A program made the translations under genes and the position numbers. Positions 47,266 to 60,551 of a DNA stretch of 64,000 bases are shown piece by piece (positions within the stretch are counted from its first letter, which is position 1; every line of letters begins with the position of its first letter). The stretch is from Microdochium bolleyi (lineage: Eukaryota > Ascomycota > Sordariomycetes > Xylariales > Microdochiaceae). The DNA lies in the NCBI GenBank assembly GCA_001566295.1, contig KQ964249.1:1922001-1986000 (forward strand), read 5' to 3'. The notes beneath the pieces were generated by a model. That model worked only from the letters and a program-made list of their open reading frames with translations, made no database searches and had not been told where the DNA came from.

Positions 47266-49654
47266 CTAGACTGCAATTGGCCTACCCTTCCTGTCCACCC
47301 GCTCATCCCGTGGATCGAAGCCGCCGTTGCCCCAGGTCGCCCACTCCGGCGTCGCCTCGCCCATGTAGTCCTCGGGGGTCCAGTCTCCATCCGCGCCGCG
47401 CTCCTCGAGCAGCTCGAAGAAGCGCTGGTAGTCGATGCGCGTGTGCCACTTGCCGTCGACGTTGAAGCGATCGCTCGCAATGAGCACGCAGCAGCTGTGC
47501 GCATGCTCGGCGGCGATGCCGTAGCCCAGCCCGCGCTCCTGCAGCTTGGCCGTAAGCGCCTCGACAAAGTCGGTCACCTCGTTGTAGAAAGGGACATTGG
47601 CCATGCTGAGCCCCGCGCCCGCGCTCGTCGACGTGCCGCAGTACGTGACGCCCTTGATCTCGACGAAGCAAGGGAGCCCGCGTTCCACGAGGTCAGCGTA
47701 CCCCTCGACCTCGTCGTCGATGTTGAAGCCCTTGACCAGTGTCAAGCGGAAGACGGTGCGCTGCTTGAAACGCTTCTCACGCAGGATGTCCAGGCATCGT
47801 TGGAAGCGCTCCCAAAAGTCTCTGTGCAAAGGGCGGTCGATCTTGCGGAGCGACTCCTTGTTGCTCGCGTCAATGGACACATAAAGCTGCGTGACGGCCT
47901 TGAGCGCCGCGAGCTGGTCCGGGTGTTGCGCATTGCAGACGAGGAATGAGGATATCCGCTCTGCGTGCAGCATGCCCAGGAACTCGTTGATGTACGGGTA
48001 AAAGATGGGCTCGCCGACAAGGCTGAGCGCGCAGTGCCGGATGCGCATGGCCTCGGCGAAGCGTTCAGCACGCACGCCAGGTACGCCACGCATCATCTTG
48101 ATCTTTTGGTAGTGGCCGGCCTTGACGCCATCGAAGATGAGCTCCGGCGGGTCGACCTTCCAGCGCCAGGTTGTGCCGACGGGGTTCGTACCGTGCCGCC
48201 AGCAGAAGACACACTTGTTCGAGCAGGACAGGGAGGGCGTCGTCTCCATGCACTGATGTGAGTTGATGCCGTAGAATGAGTACTTGTAACAAGAGCCTCG
48301 GCCGCGCAGGGCTGACTTGGTCCATCGGCAAATCTTGACGCCGGAATGAGAGCCAACTATGCTGTACCCCTGTTTTGTGAGTGATGTATAGGTTGGCGAA
48401 TTTTTTGGCACCATCTCCTTAATGGCTGGCACTCCCTTGCTAGTGGATGATTTGTACGTGGTGAAGTCGACGGCAAGGGGAGCTCGTGCAGTATCGGTGC
48501 CGTCTTCACGGCTTGATTTCATGATCCTGCCAAGATCCTCGACATCGTCGACGTTGCGGCCTTCCTTTCGCTTTGTGTTCCTCAGCGGTACAGAGCCGTC
48601 CTCGAACACGACTTCTCCATCGTCGTCGTCGACCTCTCCCTCGTCATCACTTTCTACTGCATCACCGCTGCCGGGGACGCCCTCTCCAAGACTACCCGTG
48701 CGAGCAACCATTTCGAGGACGCTCTTGATACCATCGGTCCATTCGCTCAGGCGATCCTGGTAGTCCAGCCTGGCGTCAGCCATGCCGACCGGGTACGCCC
48801 GCTTGCGACTCGTCAGCTTTGCCATCCACTTGTCCACCTCCTTAGCTTGGAAACAGAATCCTTCGTCCTCGGTAGGCCAGCCCTCGCGGTCGCCAATGCC
48901 AAACACAGAGTATCCGAGGAGTCCCGATAATGGCGCAGTGTCTATCCTGAAGTCGTTGTGGGTTTCTTGCAGGTGCTCGATGAAGGTGTCGTTGATTGTG
49001 TCGATGTTATAGCTCGGCAGGATGAAAAGGTAGAAATAGCTGGCAGGCACGTCGACCTCGCCAGCTGACTTCGGGGGGTTGATGAAGTATTCGTCGTAGT
49101 CGACCTCGGCCAGGTTGAGCAGCTCGGGCTTCAGGAATGTGGACTGTGACTCTTTCTGGATCGCTGCCAGCAGCGGCTCAAGTATTTGCATGTAGGCGCC
49201 CGCCCGCTTCTCGGTTCCTGCGGTCAACGACGAGAAGAAGACCAGGACCTGTGTTGGCTGCGAGGTGGCGAGCACCGGCGACTTGTTCTGTCCCGCATTG
49301 TTCTTCCGAACTTCGCCCTTTATGCGCCGTGGCTCCTTCTGTGCTTCTTTGGATTTCGCAGTTGTGGGCAACGGCTGGTCGACTTGGCTGGGTTTCTCGT
49401 CCTGTGCAACGCTTGCAGATCTGGCGGACGACGAGACGGCCTTGGGGGCATCTGCTTTCGGACCTTCGTGCTCAGACTTTCTTGTGACAAGCAGCCATAC
49501 CACGCAGGCGATTCCTGTCGCAACGACCAGGGTATAGGTGCGATGCTGGTGCCACGCCTCGATGAGGCCTGATGATCGTCAATTTAGCGAACATACTGTA
49601 CACCAAGTTCCAGTTTTACATACCTGATGCGCCCGAACCTGTAGGGCCTGCCAT
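47266..49654 (-). CDS. tyw1: tRNA 4-demethylwyosine synthase TYW1
   Basis: Radical-SAM enzyme that joins pyruvate carbons to m1G37 of tRNA-Phe, the second step of wybutosine synthesis; the eukaryotic form is ER-associated. Two exons (49654-49624, 49568-47266) give 777 residues, close to yeast Tyw1. An N-terminal membrane anchor spans the splice junction (TYTLVVATGIACVVWLLV), followed by a lysine/serine linker. A flavodoxin-like domain follows from about residue 110 (VLVFFSSLTAGTEKRAGAYM). An acidic linker leads to the radical-SAM domain with C459-x3-C463-x2-C466 (CSNKCVFC) for the 4Fe-4S cluster, then GEPIFYPYINEF and YVSIDASNKESL. The C-terminal wyosine-base domain ends KGVTYCGTSTSAG and AEHAHSCC. 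The start lies in the first exon of 31 nt; without it the frame lacks its anchor. Confidence 0.95.
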
Positions 49655-50279
49655 GTTTGCTGATAGTCTTTTTCGACAGGCGTGTTGTGACAATGCGAAC
49701 ATCGACAAAAAAAGTTCGGTGGGGCAATCGCGAAATCCCTTGGTGGCGATGGAGTCCAGAGGGGCAAGAATTGGGGGACCAAAACTTGGGGTAAGAGACA
49801 GTCTAGGGTAGGTTGACAACGGAACTCTGAGCAGCTCAATGACCAAATGGTTGAGGAAACTTGGGGAATTATAGATATAAACATTTCCGACGATATATTG
49901 CCGATAGAGAGAAATTTGCATTGGTCTTGTTGATGTGGTTCACTCTCTACCTTTGTAAGAAGTACACGAGAAACTCCGACTTCACTGCATTTTATCCGAC
50001 TGACATGGACCGGCCAGGTCATCATGCCCAATCGAGAACACAATTCTTGATTGCAAATTAGGGAACACTCCCAAATCGGAACCAAAGTACTCCGAAAAGT
50101 ATTTGCAGGTTTTATTCATGCCTTCTGTGCCAGCTAGCTGCCTCTGTTCTGGGAATCGGACGCTACGCGAATGCATTTGGGCCCTGGTTTCCCAACTCCG
50201 ATTTTTGCTTATATCAATCAAGGAACCATGCCGTCCTGTTGCTTCAGCCGAAAGAAGAAGTTGAGGCGAATTGGTTTCA
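49655..50279. other. Intergenic upstream of TYW1
   Basis: A 625-base interval with the TYW1 promoter and the 3' UTR of the RAD5-like gene. It is AT-richer than the flanks (49860-50110). No gene or repeat recognised. Confidence 0.6.
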
Positions 50280-53200
50280 TCAGCCAAGCACTTTTTTCAC
50301 ATCGTTGAGAGAGACCTTTTTCGCCTGACCAGAAGCTTGCTTGTCTCGGAACGCCTTGCCAACCAGCTGCCGTTTCTCCTCCTGGATGCCGAGCACTCTC
50401 TCCTCTATGGATCCTTTCACGATAAGCCGCCATATTCTCACCTCGCGGATCTGGCCAAGCCGATGAACACGGGCCACAGCCTGGTCCTCAGTAGCTGGTG
50501 CCCACCCTAAGAACAATTCTCAATCAGCAAAACGTTCGGAGTCTAAGTGAGCTTGGTCGAGGCACTCACAGCTGTCGGCAAGGATCACAGTGTCCGCAGC
50601 GACCAGATTGAGCCCAACACTGCAGACGCTCAAGCTTGCGAGCAGGATGCGGCAGTCTGGATCCTCATACAGGGAGGTGACGGCCGCGTCCCGCTTTTGC
50701 GTTGTCATCGAGCCATCAATGCGGCTGAAGCGGAAGTTGCTGCTTCGCAGAGTATGCTCAATGATGTTCAAGAACGAAGTCCACTGCGAGAAAATGACCA
50801 CTTTGGACTTGGGGTCCTTCAAGGTGATTTGCAGCAGCTTCTTGATCGCTTCTGTCTTTGAGCTCTCTGTCTCTGCGTCCATCTCGGCATTCACGTTTTC
50901 TGGGTCTTTGAAATCGGGGTCAAAGTCGACGAGCAGGTCCTGGTTCAGCGGAGTGCGGCACATCGGACATGTTGGATTGAGAGCAAGTGATTGGGTGATG
51001 CACTTCTTGCAGAACAGGTGCTTGCAAGCGGTGATGATGGCGCCCATGTTCTCGGGTGTGTCGATAGCCTCGTAGCAGACAGTACAGTCTTCTGCATCAT
51101 CGACAGCTGCATGTAGCGCAGTCTGGAGGATGTTCAAATTCTCCTTGCTGAATTGCACGACTTTCTGGTCGTCCAACAGGCTCAGGATGTCCTTGACGCG
51201 GTCACCGCAGAGAGTCCAATGGTTGCAGCTGGCCGATCAGAGTGGAACTGCAAGCAAGTGGTCAAGTCATGGGAGTACTCACAGTTGCCTGAGGCGCAAG
51301 AGCCTCTCCAGCACATTTGCGAACCTCATCTTCTGACCGTGCTCAGATCTCGCTTCATACTCTTGCAGCATACCCTTGGCTTGCGATCTGCTCCACGTGG
51401 TTAGTCTCATAGGGTTGTTTTCCCCAGACTGGTGTACTTACAGCATCGCATCATATTTCACTTTCTCGTCCTTGCTGAATTCGACGTCGAAAATACGTTC
51501 AGTCTTCTCTGGCAGCTTGAGGTCGACAAAGCTCATATGTTTAAGCCGCCGGAGGCACAAGTCGCGACTGAGAGCCTGTAGAAGACTCTCGGCTTTCCGA
51601 TAGTCCTGAGAGCTATCCGAGCTTCCCACCTCACTCTCGATAGGTCGGCCAATGACCATGTGAAATAAGGTGGGATCCTCGATTCCGCCACTGATGTGCA
51701 GGAAGCGCAGGAGAGATTGGAGGTCCTTCAACTTGTTGACACTACATCGAGGTTAATTAGCATGGTTTTGTGCAATTTACTGGAAGCACTCGTCACCTAC
51801 ATTGGTGTCCCTGTAAGAACCCAACGGGACTTGGCTTTGAGATCGTAAGCTGCTTTGGCAACGGTGGTGGTTGGCGTGCGGATAACGTGACCTTCATCCA
51901 AAACGACTCTGCGCCACTCTAAAGAGAACAAGCCGTCTTTGCGACCAGATTTGAATTCCGAAGCAAGCTTGCCATAACTGGATATAACGATGTCGTGTTT
52001 GCGCAAGTCTTGTGCGCCCTGACTGCCACCTTTGTGGTATCTCATGATACGAGGCGTGTGGTCTGGATGCACGTGCTTGAAAACTTGTTCTTCCCAATTG
52101 CTCATGACACCCTTTGGAGCTAGGATCAATGTCGGACCCTGATCGCTTCCCTGAGACATGATCAAGCTTATAATTTGGATAGTCTTGCCAAGGCCCATGT
52201 CGTCGGACAAGATCCCACCAGACAGCAGTGTGGGCGTTTCCTTGGATGTGAAGCCCGTGGCCAAGTTGATGAAATGGCCTCGTTTGTCGCGCTTCCACAG
52301 CTGAGTGATCTGATCCGAATTAGGAGAAGGCAATTGTGGCTGCTCCTTCGCCACCATCCAGGCCAAGCCCTATTCCCGTGGTTAGAAAGCCACAGATAGA
52401 GCCGTTTCCATGGAATTTTCTTACCTGCAGTTGATACGGAAGAAGCTTAGAGTGTAGCTCTGCAGGCTGATCTGCCTTGGGAAGCTTCTCGAGTGCTTCC
52501 TCGTCCATGGCAAAGGTCTTGAGCAGGTCTGATTCTGTCCGCGCATCCAGCGTTTGTGTTCTGTCGAGGAGATCCTGCAGGGACTCATCATGCTCCTGTT
52601 GAGCAACAGTGTCTGTGGTGCTGCTCTTGAGACCGAGCTGTGCGGCTTTCTTCATGGCTTCGGCTTGTTTCCTCGTGTTCTTCATATCCGTAGCCTTGAG
52701 GATCTTGTCGGCCTTGAGCCTCTCCTCGAGCTTGAGTCTCGCATCTGGGGCGCTAGTGCCGTAGACATAGAGCCGGATGGGACACTCAAAGGCTCCCTTC
52801 TCGCCAGTGAGTACGCCCTCCATAACAATCTCTTTCTTATCGATGTACGGAGCCAGCTTCTTGACAAGTGTCCGTGGCAGGTGCCCGATCTGGCGGCGCA
52901 TGACGTTATCGATGCGGATAGCGTTCGGGTCATACTGGTTGTTGACTTCACGAATGCAGAGAATCATCTCTCCTGGTGTCACGACTCCATTGTAGTATCT
53001 AACACCTACAATTTTGCCCTCGAAGGAGCCATACAGTTCCATCTGAGGGTTGTTGCTGTCGTCCGCCTGCGTGAGGAGAAGGCCATCCTCGTCGTCATCG
53101 AGGGCACTTCTCGCAGAGGATGGAACCGGTCCATCGGGCTGACCCGGAGACCCCATGGACCGGCCATGAGACGGCAGGACCTGGCTTGAGGGTTGGTTGC

Positions 53201-53288
53201 CGGGATTGTCGTGGCGTGGGTGCTTTGGTTGTGGCGAGTCTGCTTCCGTTAGGTCAATTACCTCCACCGGTCTCTTTGACCGAACCAT
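50280..53288 (-). CDS. RAD5/HLTF-like SNF2 ATPase with HIRAN and RING domains
   Basis: Probable DNA-damage-tolerance factor combining a translocase and an E3 ubiquitin ligase, as in Rad5 and HLTF. Six exons: 53288-52425, 52369-51801, 51741-51442, 51387-51283, 51228-50570, 50506-50280, giving 907 residues. A SUMO-interaction-like stretch (VEVIDLTEAD) opens the protein. The HIRAN domain lies at about 85-175 (GKIVGVRYYNGVVTPGE). The SNF2 N-half has DDMGLGKTIQ near 346 and DEGH near 448. A C3HC4 RING lies at about 660-700 (CTVCYEA, CKHLFCKKC, CPMC), between the two helicase halves. Helicase C shows VVIFSQWTSF, SVGLNLVAADTVIL and ARVHRLGQ. Introns 2 to 4 are phase 2 and intron 5 splits a Trp codon. 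It is shorter than classical Rad5, so a Rad5 paralogue is possible. Confidence 0.92.
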
Positions 53289-55044
53289 TGTGGATGTCGT
53301 GTGATTTTGACACCGCAGGCTTTGCCTGCGCAAGGGGGTCCCTTTTGTTGCAGAGTCACTTTGGTGTTGGATGCGGTGGCGGTTCCACGGTCCGAGCTTG
53401 GCACTCAACTCAGGCCTGCAGGATTGCGAGACACTGAGCCAATGCACAATCTCAGGCAGGCAGGTGATTGATTGTTGAGATGGGTGTCGTGTACTTCAGA
53501 CTGGATTCCCTGTGTATGTCGCAGAAGGACTCTTTCAAGATAACCGATGATCCTCTTGAAGCACTTCTGAGTCGCAGATCTTGGCCATCAAACGCGTCAT
53601 TCGTGTTTGACTTTCCAGCGCGTGGGTCATGAAACGCGTGGGCACGTGCTCAGCAGTTTCGTGAGTTCTTGCTGCTCTTTCGACCAAGTACCTATTCTAA
53701 TCTGATATCACATCTAATGGCCAGTGAGGCGACCAAAATCAGCAACTTGAACAGTGCCTGAGGCCGACCACCGTCTGCAACCCATTCTCTTGAACTGGAA
53801 ATCAGTGGGAAATCGTGTTGTGAGCTTGAAGCATGGGGCTTTTCAGTGGTCCACTTTGGCAGTCGCATTAGATCTCCCAAGTCCGGGAACGATATCGGCA
53901 TCTGTAACCATCCAGGTGATGCAAAACAACTGGAATTTGAATGACTCCGATCCCTCGTTCTATCATGCTGAGAAGTAGCCATTTTTGTACCTCTTCAGTC
54001 GGCACTCGGCCAAGGCCCTCCAATCATGAAGTTCCTCACCTTCACACACAATTTTAAGCAATCATCAAGCAGTCCCGGCGCCGAGGAGAGCTCCGATTGG
54101 CACAGCATATCGAGTCAGTCAACACCCCACAAGATCAGTCCGGAAAGCGATGTCTCTGCTCGATGAGTGTGACGCGTGAGAGAAACAGATGCGTGCTCGA
54201 CAATCTTGCCAGGGAGACACACTTCTCGGGCCTTCTTTGCCCGGATCTTCGCATGGGAATATCTGGGGGTTGAGATCGAGCTTGAGCCGACCTGACATGC
54301 ATCAGTTGAAGAGATCCCGTCACATTTGCAAGTGGAGACAAACGATGCTCCGCGAGTGGTGGACATTGAGTTGGGTGGTCAATTGACGGCTTGCGTGCGA
54401 GGTGAAGACGGGCGTCGGCGGTAATTGGGAGCACATCATGAAGACCGAGAGCCTGAAGTGCGTGCGAGCACCGTACATGATGCCTGCCTGACAGAAATTA
54501 GCTGCGCAGATGTGGTGCTAGTTATGTGGACTAGCGCGTTAGTCATAAGGGCCAGCTCCGTCATGGTCTGTACCCAGCACTGTCCATCTTAGCCGGCCGA
54601 GCAATCACGACATCGCCCTTAGCGCGAATGGGGAGTCTCCATATGGTGCGCTTGGAGCTTCATAAGGTCCATCGACCCCAAAGTGTGCATGGACGGTACG
54701 CCAGACGACATCTCTTCTCACGACGAGCAGTGCTGGACAGCAATTATTGCGATATGAAGCCATCTCATTCTCAGATCTACGACTAAAGCGGAACACCAAA
54801 AACGCCAACGCCTACATGACGAGGAATCCAAGAATCACGCTGGAAACCACCAAAATCGCCATCATCACACAGCACCGCAGTCCACAACTTCCAGATGGAC
54901 ATGGGATCTTCCTTCCAAACGGACACATTCTCGGGTCTTGCCCAGCAATGTGCCTGCCTGCGGTGCAAGACAAAGCACGCAGTCGACAACCTGGTCCGCC
55001 AGCCCAGATGACAACGACTCAGTGTCATTACCAAGGGTCACGCA
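53289..55044. other. Intergenic between RAD5-like gene and cysteine dioxygenase
   Basis: A 1.76-kb interval between two minus-strand genes: the RAD5-like promoter at the low end and the cysteine dioxygenase 3' UTR at the high end. No frame shows a domain or consistent splice sites. No repeat or RNA gene recognised. Confidence 0.55.
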
Positions 55045-55790
55045 TCAAGCCTTCTCCAACTTGCTGCCGAACGCAGAGTAGAATCCACATTTCCCGACAT
55101 GGGTTTTGGATCCCGTCGAGCTGTTGAAGACATGGCAGCCATGCTTCGCGACGTTTGGAGGTGTGTACACTTTCCAAACAGGTTAGCAGGCACGTCATCG
55201 ACAGTCTTGGACATCTTGCGGCCATGGTCACCGAGGGGCATACGTACGATGTAGCGACACGGCAAAGTCGCTTCCTTGGTTCGACACGCGATGCAGGCCA
55301 AGCTCGTCCGCCATGTAGGCCACTTGGTTGGTACTATGCACGGCTTCAGATTTAACTGCCATGGGCCGCTCTACGTCGCCATCTGGAAAGTCATATCGGG
55401 TCTCGGTCAAGTCGCCATGCAGTATCTTCATGATGCAGTGCGCGTTGCCGTGGTCGTGGATCGGACTACCCTTGCCCGGCGTCCAGACGAGGATGAGCTG
55501 TGGACAGCACAAGCGACCGTCAGCCCAAGACGTTCTTCGAGCAGCTTCGCGACTCGGGGAACACGGAATCGACTTACCAGATTCGCTTTGCCGTTGCCTT
55601 CGTCAACTAGGTTCCTGGTGTACGGCATATGAGGGCTCGCCATAGCATACTTGCGCCACTCATCGACATCGGAGACATAACGCTCCATCAGAAGAGTCAA
55701 ATCTTCCACATCGATATCCGCCGAATCCAGTCCGGACGACGGACCGAGGACATCCTTGATGTCTGCAACCAGCCTATCAAAGTTGTTCAT
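55045..55790 (-). CDS. Cysteine dioxygenase
   Basis: Cupin iron enzyme that oxidises cysteine to cysteine sulfinate with O2, the entry to taurine/sulfite production and cysteine detoxification; cytosolic. Three exons (55790-55578, 55497-55248, 55169-55045) give 195 residues, the normal size. Active-site residues fall almost at mammalian numbering: iron ligands H85, H87 (IHDHGNAHC) and H140 (LGLHRVSN), the crosslink pair C92 and Y156, and substrate-binding R59 in YTRNLVDEGNGK. The presence of both C92 and Y156 suggests the Cys-Tyr cofactor can form. Donors are GTAAGT and GTACGT. In-frame reading past 55578 or 55248 breaks the conserved sequence, which supports the introns. Confidence 0.95.
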
Positions 55791-58700
55791 GGTGGATGCG
55801 TTGAGGTGAGGCCTTTGGTAGAGGTTGAGGGATAAGCGTGGTTGTGGATGGTTGGGTAAGTGCGGATGGTGCTGTCGTCTTTGCTAAACACAATAGGGCC
55901 TGAGGCTGTCGGCGTCTCTTGAGGAAAAGTGTTCAATCGTTCGACAGACAGACTGGGTGCGGGGACTGGCATCTGCTCCTGAAGGGCGGTGTCGCCCGCC
56001 CATGACCCGGAAGCCAAGGATGAGCTTCGTGGCCTCCGCTTTCCGCTTCTCCCGTGGCCAGCCCATATCTCATTTGCGAGCACGTTTCGGGGCGTGTAGC
56101 GTCGCATGTGTCACACGCCCATCTCAGTCCAGCAACGCTACGAGGCGATGGCCAGGCATGTTCGTCCACAATTGGTCGAGAAGCAAGCCGACCCTAGCCC
56201 TTTTCGCACCGGTGTGGGTTCGCATGGCCGCTTCATGCGCTTCTCCGGGTACCTCGACAGCGCGGATCGGCGGCACGGGCTGCAGCCAGTCCTGATTCAT
56301 ACACGACGAGGATTTCGCGGGGAGAAGCCGGGAAAAGCGTGCAAGGTCCGGCACTACCAATCATGAATTCCAACGACGTCGCTGGGCGCACCATTCGACG
56401 AGCTTGCTGAGCAGCTTTGGCGACAATTGTCTCTGTCTGCGGTAGCTGAGAAGTCGGATTGCGAAAGTGGGCCGCGTTCTCGCGAGAGGGGTTGGCGCTA
56501 GAGCAACAACGGCTTACGCTCTCGTAAGAGAAAAGCCGTGCTCCACGACTCGCGAACTTTGAATCAGTGGCCCTTGATTGCGAAAAAATCATCAGCTGTC
56601 GACTTGCATCACCTCCCGGATTTGCTTGATGAAAAGGAACTCGAAGTGCAGAAAGGAATCCCGAGGGTCCCTACACACAGAGTCCCATCTCTGGGTTGTC
56701 AAAATGGCACCCGCGGCGTTCCAAGCAACCCGTTCCAGTGCCACGGTCGATGCACGCTAGCACCCATCCTATCTGCGCCGGCGTCGGGGCGTGACCACTG
56801 TCTGAGCACTTCGTATCTGGTCCCAGCCTGCGAAGTGGACCCCCCGGCATGCCGCGAGATAAGGGATGCGGGTTGCGCATAGCGCAGGGCACCTTGAGGG
56901 CCGATCGCACGTAAATATCAGGTAAGTCACCGTCATGTGCTGCTCTGCATTGACGTAGTGCACACCAGTTGTGCGCGAGGTTATGTGGTGATATTGTAGG
57001 ATAGTGTATACATGAGGTGTTTCAAATCCACTGCATCAAGTAATGATCAATTTCTGTTGGTGCACAATTCCTAGCTGGCCGTGTGAACTCCAACCAGTGA
57101 CCATGCCACGGGAACGTCTTTGGCCCAGACTTCGCATTGACGCCCCTAGCACGTCGTTCCCTGGATCGCATCGGTAATGATAGACCACAACAACCTCGTC
57201 GGGAGTCCATCTCCCTCTGCTCATGACAGTCGACTCATGTCAATACCGCAACTCCCACAAGCTCGCGTTGCTGCTCTGGAGAGGGCGCAGCAGCTACCAT
57301 GCAGACTCGAGCAGACAGATCGGAGGTGAAGCGGACGACATTGTCGATGGAGATGTGACCTGGGCAACTTCCCCTCGGAAGTGCGTGACCAGACGGCAGA
57401 AAGCCATCCCAGTGTTTTTGTGTGTAGACTTTGTGAAGTCCAAAAGGTGCCGAGGCTCAGAGAAAACGACCCGTCATGGAGGCGTATCACGGCGGCTGAA
57501 GGTCGTGGCTGACGAGCTGCAATCTGCCCAGCGAGGACGTGGGTGTGAATTCACTTGGTTGACGTTTGAGAACGCTGTTAAGGCGAACAGTACATGACGG
57601 CGTCACCCGGAGACGATGGCAAGACCTACCGATCAACCGCAGTGGGTGCGATCTCAGCAGCAGCAGTAGCACCAGCAGCAGCGTCTCCCTCGACAACCCA
57701 CGAGTTCCTGTGGTGATACATTTTTGCTAGGTTGGGCGACTCGCCCGTGTTATCACGCCATGCAGGATGGCAATACCGGGAGGGACAGGTACAACTTCGA
57801 TGGGCCTTTCTGTTGGCTCTTGCGTGATTTGATTAGCTGAGTCCGAGATGTTGACGATGCTTCCGTGGACGAGCACGGGGTTTGGCGAGTTCGGCTTGGC
57901 AAATTACCTGATATGGCCAAGTCAATTGAAAAGAAGCGTGACTGAGGCTCCTGCCTTGGAGATAATGCCGGTAGTGGTTATCATCTGAGATCTAGCTGCT
58001 TACATGCGCTTCACCAAGGGGAGGCTGAATTACGAAGCATGGTTATGGCGAGATCTCTCTCGCTTATGCTTCAACGAAAGTACAGTGTAAGTGTGATATG
58101 TGATCGTGGAGTTTTGTCCCTTGGGGTGATGGGAGGCTTGAGTGAAGTCGCCTGCATGCCTGAGTGGTGTTGCCAGAGCTCGACTTCCTCGCTCTAGGCA
58201 TTCTCACCGGGAGAATCCTCCCCGTTGGGGAAGGTTGCAACTGTTTTGATTCACACTGATCTTCGGCTCTTTTGGGGTTGTGTTCCTTCTTGAACTACAT
58301 GCCGTCGGCCACTTCGGAGTAGCTAGACTCGACAAGGAGGACGTGGGGCTTGATTGATTGGCGTCTGATTGCACCAAGGTAGACAGAGCTTGTTCCTCGA
58401 TGCCGGGTGCTTGCAGAGCTCCTCACGGTCATGGGATGGAACAGCTCCTTCAGGTACAACTTGTTTCGCAGAGCGCCTGAAACTTAACCATAACTTCAAC
58501 CACTCTGTGCATACATTGCAGCTTGTTGCCACAAAGCTTTTCGGCGAGGACAGAAGTTGATCCATATCAAACCTCGAGTCCACGGCCGGCACAAGCCAAA
58601 GGGCTCCCGTAATATCAGGGATAGTCTCTACGTTAGTAAGGGAAGGGGGTTTATATGCTCGCTACGGTACTACCTAATATGAAAGGCAGTTGGGGATCCC

Positions 58701-60551
58701 TTCTGGCTGGAATGAGAGTTTCAATGTCCCATCGGATGAGATGAGTGCACAAAAGGTGAAGAGGATGTGCAAGGTGTCCTAGTCGAAAAGGGCTCAGTAT
58801 CATGCAAACGTTTTTGCCCAGGACCGCTGCTGGAGTCAACCAATCTTGGCACTTGAGCAGTCACCTCGACATGTGTTCTTTGTTGTGCGTGGTCCGAAGG
58901 TAGAGCTCTTATGCTTCGACGGTCTGATCTCGAGCTCGCGTGAAATAAATACCACACTTTATTTTAATCTTAGCTCGCCTATAGCATGTCTATGGCGGCT
59001 GAATGGTGGTGCCCAATCCATCATCGTGCACTCCATGGCACAGACTGCCCGGGTGAGGGCCGAGCGGTTTTCGCTGCGCAGATGACCTCTCTGGTCGTCC
59101 AGTCATCTCAGGTCTACGTAAGGGATTGCCTCGAAAGATGCTGCAGCCCCGCTAATGTTGGAGCAAATTGGAGGCACAGAGTGCGCTTTCTCGGCCGAGT
59201 CTTGTCCGATGCGACGAGCCCAGGACGTCGTTAAAGACCCGTGAATGGCTGCCTCTGGAGTCGATACACGGCGGAAAAGGCTATTGTGAGGCATTCGAGT
59301 CGAGGAGGCAGAGGTTGATGACTGCAGCTCCCTCTCACGAATACAAGTAAGCCATCTCGTTCCGCCCGACAGTGGACCGGGCAGTGGGACGAAGAACGGA
59401 GCTTCTGTCCGGCTCGTTGTAACATGAGCCGGGGGTCTTCGGTTTGACCCACAGGCGGTTTGTGGCTTCCACATGGACTGCGCTTTCAGACGATCTCAGT
59501 GATGATGCCACCAGCAACGCCTCGTACCATGTTTGTGGGTTCATGAACAGCCTGGCCACGAGCATACGTGACGATCATTCTAGCCTCCAGAGCCTCCCAC
59601 TGGAATCCTGCAGCCTAGGGTAGGCCTTCGCCTCTCCGCCAGCTGTGGCTGTGGCCACCCCGGAGCTCCTCCCTCCCGGATCTTTCGCCCATCTCGATCG
59701 CGCATGGCATGTTTCGTGAGTGTGGCACAGGGCTCCCGAGCCAAGAGTCGGCTGTGGCGCCACCCCTCTCTCGCCCTCGCCGGGCTTCCAAGGCAGCACA
59801 GCTTCCCAGTCTGGCGCTGTCTTGCAGCTCGTTTCCGATGATGGTGATCGATGCCCAGCCTGCTTTTTGGAGCTGTTTGAGACACCACTGCTCCTTGACT
59901 TGATCCGCACCGCTGGCTGATCACTGCTCACCACTTTCCTTGCATTCACAGCATTCCTCGGATAGAGAGGCTTGGGGAGTAATGGCTGGGAATCAGACAG
60001 GCAAAGGGCCAATTAGTGATCAACTTAGCACGAGGCCGCGTGACATTGGGGTCTACGGTGTACCAAGCTCGCGTTGTGCCAGGGCTCGCCTGTCAGAGCC
60101 ACTGTAGAGCCACTCAAGAGCCGCCGGGGGACGCCGTGGGCGCTGATCGACGTCACCCTCTCCCCCGCACTCCTGCTGCACCAGGCCTGAAGGGGCAGCC
60201 CGAGCGCGCCACGACTGCTGCAAGCTCCGGGACCAGCGCAGGGGTGCTGCTGCTTGTTGCCCATCCTTGGTCTCGGCCCATTCCCATCCTCACTCCCCGC
60301 CAGCGTCATCGTGCCGCCGGGCCAGCAGCTTTCCACGCCAACCCTTCTGTCCAGGCTCTCAACTTTAAATGTCGCGTCCGGTGCAGCCTGATCTCTCCTC
60401 GTGCCACTTTGTATGTTAAAACACCAGCCAATTCCGCTCCCACACATCTCGAGTCTTCACGCCTCTACAACGCTGTTGGCTTGTCGTTGCAACGCAGACC
60501 TAGCAGCTCTCACTCCCTCATCACAGCACGCAGCACTTGAAATCACTGCCA
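55791..60551. other. Large gene-poor interval
   Basis: A 4.8-kb interval, the longest here without a convincing gene. Base composition is ordinary, with no transposon or AT-rich RIP pattern. The first few hundred bases are the cysteine dioxygenase promoter; the last 500 (60050-60551) are the C-rich promoter and leader of the DUF1774-type gene. A weak small-gene candidate on the minus strand at 57022-57224 is discussed as a finding. A small CAG cluster lies near 57655-57680. Confidence 0.55.
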
